A stretch of DNA of 43,500 bases from Glandiceps talaboti (lineage: Eukaryota > Hemichordata > Enteropneusta > Spengelidae), in assembly GCF_964340395.1 (NCBI RefSeq), contig NC_135571.1, positions 3,149,611 through 3,193,110 on the forward strand, in the 5' to 3' direction. This document shows positions 13,701-25,700 of the stretch, one piece after another; position 1 is the stretch's first letter, and every line of letters starts with the position of its first letter. The position numbers and the translations under genes are program-made. Below the pieces are notes generated by a model. It was given only the letters and a program-made list of their open reading frames with translations. It was not told where the DNA came from and ran no database searches.

Positions 13701-16700
13701 AACTAAAATCCAATGAAGCATGAATAAACTTAGACACATTTATTTTTTTAAATCAGCAAATCAAATTCGACACCTACAAATACATGTACAGTACATTGAA
13801 TTAGAGAGTCGACAACCAAGTACTTCTTGTTAGTGCAATTAAAATGCAATGAAACATGAATAAATACTAATACTTTCATTATCCCCTTGATTTGCCATTA
13901 AAAAAGAGAGAAAAACCTGGGTCTGAAATTGAAATTTACTGAAGCACAAAATTGTGGTCTGTTGAGACTCCATCATGTATTGATTAGTTGACACTACACT
14001 AAGCATGGCAGGTACCCTATGAATAATAAACAGTTAACTGTATGTTACAGTGAGTTCTTTCCCACTTTGCAAACATTTTTGTTTCTTTTATAATTTTTCC
14101 TTCTGTTTCTTTTTATTTTAGACTAGAATTGGAAAAATACTCATTGTGAAATTATTCGTATCAAAATTTTGGTTAAATTGATCAAAATATGAGAATTTTG
14201 GTTCTTTTTTAAAATATTTCTTTCTGTCTCATTTCATTTTAGACTGGAATGAAACAAATGAACTGTGTGAAGTTATTCACATCAAAATTTTTATTGAAGA
14301 ATGACAAACTAGTGGCAAATTCTGAAAAATTATCACTGTAGTTTTTCAACATTTGTGTCGAACAGTTATACATCAGCCATAAAGTATACATGGCATACAA
14401 CATGTTGTGACAAAAACATTTGAACAAAGTTACTGTTACATTGTCACTTTTTAGACCTATTTTATTTTATTTTACACTAAAATCACAAAATAGTCTTTAT
14501 TAATGAATTGGGACTAAAATTTTGATCAAAACATGACATTATTAGAAATGATTTTTCAAATTTTTTAAAAATATTTTACTACAGCCATACAGTATAGAAC
14601 AGTTAACAGTTGTGTGACTTAGCATCAAGTATTAATGGTACAACACAAGAACTGGATTTAATTCTCACACAAAACATACACACCCAATATGTTCTTTGAA
14701 TAACAGCTACCAACAAATACTTGTAATCTTGCGTTGTATGCCAAGACTAGGAGTGGTATTTCATTTATACGTCTACAATACAGTACAAAACCAGAATAAT
14801 GTAGGTCGGAAGGTCAACGTTCACTGACACTGAGGTTGTGGTTGTTGCCATGGTGCTCTGTCAACAAAGCTAAGTCCAGCTGTTTGATTTAATTTGTGTG
14901 TAAATAGTAACGAGATATGGGTAGATATAAAATGGCAGGCACTGAATAAAGGTGAATTGTGATGAAAAGTACAAAATTTGATTACTGTTTGATTGACAAG
15001 TTAATTAAAATTACAACATAGGTTGAGTACATGGACAAATAAATCGTCAATTTGCATTTAGATCACTTCAAAAATCGTGATCTCTGAGTTTGAATAAGCT
15101 TCAAGAAAGGATTACACCACATTTGATATTCTCTTGTTAAATTTTATGTTTTCAGTAAATCTGGTTATTTTTCAACCAAAATTTTGACATAAATCCATAT
15201 CTTAACATTATATGTGTGATTCCAGTCTAAAACTAAGTTAAAATATGTCAAAAGTTTAGAAAATTTAGAATTTTTGTCATTTGATTTGGCGGAAAATCAT
15301 TGTTACTATTCAAATGGGTTTTCTAAAACATTTTGAGTAAAATGTCGGCACCAATACATAAATATAGCTTATTTCCTTGATTCTAATCTAAAATACAGTT
15401 AAACCGCACTAAAAATTACCGAAAAACAAAAAATTTTCTTAAATAATTTTGGAGGGAAAATTTTAGTATCAATTCACATATAAGTATTATTTCTATGAAT
15501 TCAGTCTAAAATCAAGTATAAACATGCCAAAAAATTACAATAAAACAAGAATATTTGATGATATAATTTTACTAGAAAACATTGTACAATTGATATTGAC
15601 TTAGTGTTCTGATCACATTGGATTCTACTTCATTGATTTTGAATGCACAGAACATTGCCACTTGACCTTAACATTTTGAAATAACAAAGTATAGTAACAT
15701 TTACAATTGTCTGACCAGTTTTGTATTCAATGATCAACACTTTTTTCAAGGACCAAACCTGTAAATGCTGGCAATTACACTTCAAATGTCATTCACGGCA
15801 GTTGCCATGGAGATATTGAATTGAGAAAGCTGCCAGCCACAGAAAACAATCTCAAGGGTATATGTATGGCTTAAAGTGTAGAGTCAAATTAATTTTTGCC
15901 AAGATCTCGACATTATGCAAGATTGGCAAAATTTTGAAGTCAAAATAAAGGACCATTCTTGAAGTACGACAGTTCACTACTGTCAATGTGTTTGATAAAA
16001 TTCCCATATTGCGCAAGATAAGCCACAGTTGAAGTCAAAACAAATAATCACAGTATCGCATTTGTTGTATTTGAACTTAGCATTGTTATTCCAACAACAT
16101 TCCAGTGCACTGTCAATACTATAATAGCTCACCAAGGTAATGATGGCATGTTCAAGTGTAAAGGTCAAAATGTCAACGTAACCTAGAGAAACAATTGAAA
16201 TTCTTTATCCTCTCAAGTGTAACCACGGTGATATGATTAGTTATAACCACCTCTATAAGCTATTGTTTGTCACCATCATCTAAATTGGATAATGAAACCC
16301 TTCACAGGGTTAAGGAACTTTTAGATAGGTCAGTTCAGTATATGCGTGGATAATTTCATCTTTTGCGACAGTGTTGGCTTTAGTAGCAGCTTGTGTAGTG
16401 TATTGTACAGGTTGGTGATAATCAACTGAGCTGCTGTGTAGGGTTGCTGATGGCACTTCAGTACCAGACAAGGCTGTAATCGCAATTCAACTGAGCTGAT
16501 ATCAAATAACACCCCTGTAGCAGCTCTGTTACTGAACTACTATCAACAACCCTGTAGCAGCCATTACTTAGCTGATATCAACACCTGTAGCAGCCCTGCT
16601 ACTGTCAGATTTGATAATAACATCCCTGTAGCAGTCCTATAATTGAAATGATATCAACAACCCTGTAGCAGCCATCTTTGAGCTGATAATAACACCATCT

Positions 16701-19700
16701 CTGTAACTGAAATGATCTGATAACACCCCTGTAGCAACCATGAGTTGATATACATGTAAGCCCTGTACCAGTCATGTCACTGCTGCAGTGAAATGAATAT
16801 TTTGCTGTGTACTTGGATTTTGTGTTGTTATACAAAACCTTTAGAAACTAGGCTCTCTGACTTGACAGTTGTGAATGATTGCCAGTTTAAAAAGTCAACA
16901 ACAAGTCTCTGCAATTTTCATAAAGTTTCACTAATGACAACCAGAACATTTTTTTAAACCGTTTTTGTTAGTTACATATATTGTATAATATCTTACTTGT
17001 AATATCGTACACACTGAACAGTAATGAATCAGCTGTGGATAAAGGTATTTGTGCAGCTGTACACATTCATTGTGATATGGTATAGTAAATCAATCAAATC
17101 AAATTAATTTTGGGGTCCACACCTAAACATCTTAGTGCCCTCAATTTGATCACAATTTCAACATGTTGATGTACTACTTAATATGGATACAATCGACCCC
17201 TAATTAACATATGTACATGTATTGGTATTTCACAATTTTCCATTAATCTACTGTTAGTTGTTGAATCTAGAAATAATACCCAGTTACAGCTTGTGCAGCA
17301 TTAACCTAACATACAGATAATTAATTACACGGTCAACCAACACAGTGAAGTAGTATTATCAACCTGCAATCTCAAGGAGGATATTAAAATCCAAGTAAAG
17401 TCATTTTACACTGAGATTTATAGGAACTGTACAAATAGATTGGTTCAATGGCCAGCTGGGACATTCCCGTCTAGTAACTATACAAAGATGTACTTAAGAT
17501 ACAAGTAGTCATTTTCTACAATCACTCTCTTTCTCTCCACATACTTTAATTTTAGTAAAGCGAAGCTGTATAACTGGGGACCTGGTAGGATGTAGGTTGC
17601 AATGTGAAGGCTTTAATCCTATGCGCTTAAAATGGTTGCAATGGATTGTATGCTCCCCAGGGAGTTGAGGAAGACTAAAGGGCCGTTGTGCCGTTCTGAT
17701 CCGAGCCAGGGGTAATAATTGTAAGGCGCTTTGAGCATGGAGTGGGAAAGCGCTATATAAGAACCCAACATTATTATTATTACATATAGTCAAACAGACA
17801 AATTCTATCAAAAATCTAGTTAAATCTCCTGCTGGGGAAAGGGTGAACAGCGTAAGTCATAGAGTCTCTCTCACAGTCCTCGGAGTGTCACTTTGCTAAA
17901 ATTAAAGCTAAACGAATTATTGTGTATGTACCGATACCAGCTATATAACCGTACTCGAATATCCTTGTACTGTGCATTGACCACATAGAGATAACTATTC
18001 GTTGAAGTGTGACTGCAATGCATCATGTTTTTGCGAAGCCACGGAGCGTCGAAGTAACACGTCAACGAATGGTTATCTCTAAGTGGTCGATGAGGGCACA
18101 CAGTACAAGGATATTCCAGTACGGTCATGGAGTACGTTATGTAGATGGTATCGGTACATACAAAATGATTCGTTTAGCTTTAATTTTACAGCAATGCGAA
18201 GCTCCGAGGGCTGTGAGAGAGTCTACGTAAATACTAATCCATCACACACTGACAGATGGTTGTAATAGTATTGGTTACTTCGTTTAGTTTACTACAAATT
18301 CAACCTACATTTTGAAACTAAGTCATGTGTGAACAGTTTTCAAGATGTTTTATACTATAAATAAATACCACAAATCTATCAATAAACATTAACTTAAGGA
18401 GTCTTCCTCATTTGTACAAAATTTCAGAAACAATATGTTGACTATTTTACCTTTAATAATGTTTGTACACATTCATGTACATACTTGGCTAAACTATTCT
18501 CACTCTCCCTCATAAAATTCATTGCACTTCATACAGAACAGGTCCTCAAGCCAAAAGACAAACTAATTATGGGTTTGGCAACATAAATAAGTTTTGACAT
18601 GAATCAGATCATACATCCCTAAGGACATATTTAAAAGAAAGTGTCTCTTTAGAGAAATTCATCACATAGACCAGACCCTCAGGCTATAAAATGAAAACTT
18701 AATCACAGGTTTTTTTGGCGACACAACTTGTGATCATGCATGCCAAACTGAGTCATACTTTTCGAAAGAAATCTGTATATTTTCAAAGAAACGGTCTCTC
18801 TGGTGAAATTAATGATACAGAACAGGTGAAATTGGCTTGGAGTCACAGGTGTCTGCCGATGTACGTATGTAAAAATGTAACTCGTGATCATGACTATATT
18901 TCCATATATGTACATTTGTAAGAAACTGTCTCTGGTGAAATTAATGGGACAGAACCGGTTCTTAAGTTGAATGAAAAATTACTAATCGTCACAGATGTCT
19001 GGCGATCTGACTTGTTGTCGTGAATAGCATTGTATTTCCATTTTTGTACATTTCACAGAAACTGCGTCTCTCTGTTGAAATTAACTGGACACAACAGGTC
19101 CTTACATTGAGTCACAGGTGTCTGGTGCTATAACTCGTGGTCGTGAATGGAAATCTACTGCCATTTGATAGAATCTGTCACTACTCCAGTCCATTTAAAA
19201 ACCACCAATGACTAATTGAAACTCTTCACGGCACGCTACGATGCAATTCTATTCACTTGAAATGAGGCAGGTAAGTTTGACAATGGTTGCACGGAAAGAC
19301 ACACAGGTAAAAATACAATAACTAACTGTATGGACTGATCAATAGCCTGACAACATTACCTTAAAACACTCAACAAAAACATTTGATATACACCAGGTTT
19401 CATGGTTTTTAACACCTACTGGACTTATCAATGATCAATGCTTGATTGGTACGTCAAAACTGTGAAAATGTTTGAAAATATTTTTGTATTTATAAATTTT
19501 TGCTTTTTTGTACTATACATCTTTGACTAGTCTGGAAGCCAAAGTATGTATAAACTCAGTTATTTGCACCATGGAAGTGTTTAATCTACGGTAATACATT
19601 TCCATGTTTGCACAAATTTTATTTTTTAAGAAATGTTTAGAGTCCTTGGTATAGCCATTAGATTTGATGAGGTGACCACATTAACATGTTCGCATAAATT

Positions 19701-22700
19701 TTACTTTTAAGAAATGTTTAGAGTCCTTGGTATAGCCTTTAGTTTTGATGAGGTCGACATACATGTATTAACAGAATCACATAACATTAGTGGGTACAAT
19801 GTAGGGCTATTAGCACTGCTGTTTATGGCATTTCTTGCTGACCCTAAACTTGGTTTTTAAAACCCACCAGACCATAACCCAAAGTTACACAAAACTAATA
19901 TAGTATCAACACAGCCCTAGTAACACATGACTTGCATATATCCTTTATTTTAAGATACGTCTATAGAGCCCTTGGAATTGATTTTGATGAGGTGTATTGT
20001 GTACAGATAATGGTGTTACATTGTTAAGGCTATTCTACATGGTTGGTATAAGTATATAATCAATACACTAGACAAGAGTGGCATATTATGGGTCTAATCA
20101 CCGTATTGTTATCACGAAGCGTCTTCAGGATCCTAAGACGTTGTCATTTTCACGAAATCTTTACTTCTGACATATGTAAGCTGTTGTAAGTCACAAAATC
20201 TGCTGTCCCTCAGTTTTGAAACTTAACAGAGACTGTAGCGATAATACTACACTGACTAATTAGTAGTGCATTTGTTTCTTTGTTCTTGGGTTACTGCATA
20301 TATTTGTGTTGGCCATGGTGTCAGTCCTTGTGCAATATTTGGTCATCAAGTGTAATGTTTTGATGTTTCTGTGTCCCTGGTGAAAGGTCATTCAATATGA
20401 AAAAAGAATAGAAGACTGGTCGGAGATTTATTGCCATTTATTTCTACATCATTAATTGAAGAATGTTTTCAATTGTTCAACTCATAACAATCACTGGCTT
20501 TGCTTGTTTAGCCATGGACTGCATGGCCATTGCAGCAAGGAAAACGTGATAAATGTATGAATGTCAGAATTAATATATCATAATAATTTTCCAGGGTTCT
20601 CCCCAACCCCTTGGGAGTGCTGCTCATCACTTAATATTCATATATTCATAAATGAATATTCATAAGCTAAATACATATTAAAAGATGCTAATCATAAAAC
20701 CCATATTTGTAGTCTTTTCTGTTGTACCTTCACTCACTACACCTACATTGTATTAACGTACAGCTTCAGAGAACACTTCGAGGACAACTGTATTTACCCG
20801 AGAATGCCACACTGGTACTTGTATGTCATGTGGTAATGCCACACTGATACTTACACGTTATGTGGCAATGCCACACTGGTACTTGCACATCATGTGGGAA
20901 CAACACATTGGTACTCACACGTCATGTGGGAACAACACACTGGTACTCACACGTCATGCGAGAATACCGCACCAGTACTCGCAAATCATGTGTGAATGCC
21001 ACACTGGTACCTGCCTGACATGCAGGAATGCCACACTGTTGTTCATACATCATACGAGAACGTTACACTTGCACTCGCATGTCATGTGCTTCTGTTATCA
21101 TTTAACAACTACTAACCTGGTTCCCTGAGACCCATGCATCTAAGTGTCTATTCCATTTTGGTCTATCTAATGTTTCAGCACTGACTGTGTGACTGGTATC
21201 ACCCCATCCATTACGTAAAGACGGTAGTGAGTGTGTGGTATGAGTTGTACGGCTACGATCCTTGATCATCCAGTCCCCATACAACTGGGGCTGTGATTGC
21301 ACTGTGTCATTGTCACGGTAAAATGATGAATCGCCACGATACGGACTTGTCTTGGGCTTGGATGAACTACTCGGTGCACTTAACCGATACTGTAATGAAA
21401 AATATAAAATATGAATTATGTAAAAACAACATTCATGTACATGTATTTAATTAGACAACTCTCACGTTATGTTCACTTTGCTTTTCAGAAAAGAGCTGAA
21501 ATGATTGAAACGATTGAAAAAATCTAGATGATGGTAAACCACTGTATAACTTTTGGTTTATAAATTTTTGTATATAAAGGCTGGTGGCCTAATATGATAT
21601 GAATAAAACATTCATTCATTCATTCATGTACATTGTATCTATAGAGTAAAATATATCACAATAGTCCTAGTCCCATCAGAACATTCTCGCAAACCAGAGC
21701 TGTTTTTTTCTTCCGCAACACTACGAAATACAGCTCTGGTTTCTTATGTACAAAGCCACTGTGATGAATAACGCTTTTATATGTGAATTAAACCACGGCC
21801 TCTTGGCTGTGCGTCTTGGATGGTGCCATACAGAGGCTGTGGTTTACGGCGATGTATCTGAATTGATTCAAAACTGATTCAAAATGAATCGATTCAGTTA
21901 AATCAATTTGAAACTGGTTTGAAATTCTGTTCCTGATGAGAAAACTGAGCAATGGATTTGAATCAATTTATTTGTTTTAAAAACTGAGCAATGGATTTGA
22001 ATGAATTGAAGTTTGCTCACTTTAATTGCAATGGATTTGATCTTAACATTTTCAATATTACATGTATTATACAATAAATGACAGGTGCCTCTTTAATGGT
22101 TGCAAATATTACACACAATGTAGCTTTAATTACTTTATGAAGCAGGTCTCTGTTTTTGATATTTCGAGTAGCTAGACTCAATTAGTCTATGCATGACTAT
22201 TTCTAGCTACATTTCCTACAATTGTCGTCACACGTCCAATTGAAGTGGACGAAATTGTCACTGTCGTTGCTGTTGTTATTTTGTTTTGTTTGTTTTTCGT
22301 AGGAAATAAAGTTATTATTATTATAGAGCCACTCTCTGGCCTGAACTTTTTAATCCTGAACTTTTTAATAAGTTTATTATTTACAGGCGTCTTGTGTAGT
22401 GCTGGGTGGGGTTGACATTTTTTGTTGTTATCATTGGTTAAGGTATATACATGTATACATGTACTAGACCTATAGTTAACGGGACACAGGATGTGATCAA
22501 AATACCCATATACACTACCAACAATACGAACATGTTTTCAGGCAATACGACGGGACATGAACAATACCACAAAACTGAACAATACCTCCTAAAACACAAA
22601 CGGCCTAAATCCTGAAACTTTACTTGTACTCATCCACTGCATTGCTGTTATCCCCTGAATGAAATCTTGCCCTTGATACCAGGTCACGCAATAATAGTTG

Positions 22701-25700
22701 CCATGACAACAGATCCTTGGTACACAACAATCCAATACCAGTAATGATCATTTCATTGAATAGAGATTTCATATTGACCTGAACTCAGCTATTTGTGTAC
22801 GCTGTGTAAAGTGACTATAAAATCATGAAAGCTAATTCAATCAATTCGACGTCTTTGAATGTCGCAATTTAATTTGGCTTCCTGTGAACGAATGCATGTC
22901 CACCTGTCATTTACCATTCCAATTTCAAAACTACTTATCGTTAACAATTTATGCTCTGCAGCAACCATTGATTGATTGATTGTAAAGTCGCCAGGAATTG
23001 AAGGGACCAGTCCTCTGTGGGTTACAGTAAATTGTATTTTAGTTAATTGCAGCGTTTACACAATTGCTGTTACATGCAAGACCTCCCTACTAGTACATAT
23101 ACACATAGTACATGTATATGTATTGCATTTTACACCATTTGTAAGCCAAGTTGAATGTGTTTTAACACAAAATACTAGATTTATACCCTGGTCATTTTTT
23201 CAGTTGAGGTGTAAATCATAATGATACCATATAGGTATACATGTGTTTATCCGAGAAAACATATTTCCATAAAAAATAACACTATGACATCACATGCTTT
23301 CGTGTAGAACAAACGACTGCATCCTCATTTGCATATCATTTGCATGCGGGTATGCAATAATGTTATCAGTATTGCACTGCAGTGCAAATACCACTAGTAT
23401 GTGCACACACCGGTGCAAGTAATCTCTGGTACATATGTAATAATGTTCTGAAGCACTCTTTCAAATAATGTATACCATACTGGGTGTCAGTATCCATATT
23501 GTTGTGAGTAAACCAAACTGCGCTATATAACGGAGAGTGATATATTTCAATGGAATCCTTTTACCGACGACACAATACATCAAAAAGTTGAACAAATAAA
23601 GTGGAGTACAGTGCACTCCCCAAGGCTCATTCAATAGACATGTTTCTTCTCTTAAAATTCAATTGGCTTATAACTTACATGCACAGTAGTTCAGTTGTAG
23701 TAACTCCCTTAAGAATTTTCGGGGTCAATTTTTTCTGAATAGGTGGTAAAACCATCGTGAGCAGCATTTCTGCCAAGCTTTTACGTTTTAGAAAATCTGA
23801 CACAAATGCCATAATGTTCAAATTCAACAAATGATTCACCATATATAGTCAATGAGGGTCCACAGTACAATTATACAGAAGGGCTTGAAATCAACTTTTT
23901 TTCTTTGGTAAACCTAGTGGGCCACCAGTTTCAGAAATTGGTAGCCCAAGGATTGTGACCTGTAGTCCGATATTCCTGAACTGAAAACAGATATCCTCTA
24001 TTGGATATACGTGTGTTATTAAAATACTTTCATCTCCATAAATCTTCCATCCTCATCACATAATCAGTGGTAGCCCGAGTGGGCTACCAGCTGCAAATTA
24101 CGGTAGCCCATGGCAAGAATTGGTAGTCTGTGGGCATGGGACTACTGTTAATTTCGAGCCCTGGATACATATATGGTACATACAAAACAGCTCTTTTAGC
24201 AATGCGATGCTCCGAGGAGTGTGAGAGAGTCTAAATGACAGCGTACAATTCTGACATAACAACAACAGCTAAATTAAAGATTTAAATGTTCTATCTAATT
24301 TATTATTCATCAGTGCTAATTACTCAATATAATTAGCATCACTACTTCATTATCAAAACATATCCTTTGTTTAGAATTGTTCTGTCATGCTTAAAAGTTG
24401 ACAACAACTCGGCTGGATGTCAGAGTATCAGTGGTTCATCACCCTTTCCTAGTAGAAGCATAGACCCTACAAGAAAGGGTCTATGGTAGAAGCAATTTCC
24501 CAAGTCTTTTAGACACAAATTTTTGTTTTCTGTAAATTTTTTACACATCAGAATTTTATTTTAGATTTGGATAATAGATATAATGTTTCTCTTTGACAAA
24601 AAAAATTGCATTGGCGCACGATTTTAGACAAACTGTCCTGACCAGAAAAACTTCTCTTTTTTTGGCCTTATATTGTACATGTACTGTTTTGTACAAAATG
24701 GAAGTGCTCTCTTTAAGGGGCACAAGCTGAGTTTATACTTAAAAGGTACTTGTAGTATTCTACTTACTGAAGCATACTTAACCACTTCTTCCAATTGACT
24801 GAACTCAAACCTGGTACTAAGCTAACCCATAAATGATCCGATGATGTAATTTTTCATACTATCAAAAAATGTTCATGAAATTCCTACTATGCAATCAAAT
24901 GTTCTAACAATGACTGAAGACAAATTGTAATGTTATAGAAGACATTCATCGACATTAACATTATACTGGAATGTGGTTTCATTTAAGTATTTTCAACTCA
25001 GTAAAAGGCTTATCAACTCAGCTTGTGCCCCTTTAATGTGGACAATAACTTATTATACAGTACTGATGCACACATAACTCAAAGTTTGTCACCACCTTGT
25101 TATTAAATTCTGTGTACTCTACCTACCAATACCTACAGAATGTTCTTATTGTAAATAAAACTGTAGATTCACACTTAACATTCAAAGACTGTAGTTAGGT
25201 GATAAATTCGAAAAGCAATAATCCGAAATACAGCAGGCAAGCAAATAATTTAGTTGTTACTATAGCGGTATGAACAATTATTTCTAGCAAAAGGTAAAAC
25301 ACATTTTTACTGCATTTTTAATGGAACTGAAGTTTATTTGTTGTCTTTTTTTTTGTATTTTTTGTTATACCAGGTGATGAAAAAAAGCAGTGTACACAAA
25401 ATTTTGTTCGGCCAGACTATAAAAAATAGAAATGTTAGCATTTAGATTTCTGTTGACCCAGAAGGCAATTGGTTATAGACTGTAAGGTATACCTTGTGTT
25501 GTTCAGGCCTTATCAGTCCTCTGAGAGTGTTGGCTGATACTTGTGTTGTTCAGGCCTTGTCGGTCTTCTGAGAGTGTTGGCTGATAGCATGGAACAACAT
25601 GTCGTATCTCATAGACTATTAATTCTTACAACTACTGAAGTTTTGATTTATTTGACATGTTCATGAAATTGTTACAATAAATATCCAGAATCAGGCACCT

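Noticed and set aside
17871-18265. Several short ORFs on both strands
   Set aside because: They mirror each other because the region is a palindrome; not separate genes.
20588-20615. CAGGGTTCTCCCCAACCCC as a hAT MITE end
   Set aside because: No matching inverted end or target duplication found nearby.
24459-24486. Perfect 10-bp stem hairpin catagaccct / agggtctatg
   Set aside because: A single short hairpin in an intron with no conserved loop or flanking context; such stems arise by chance in this length of sequence.
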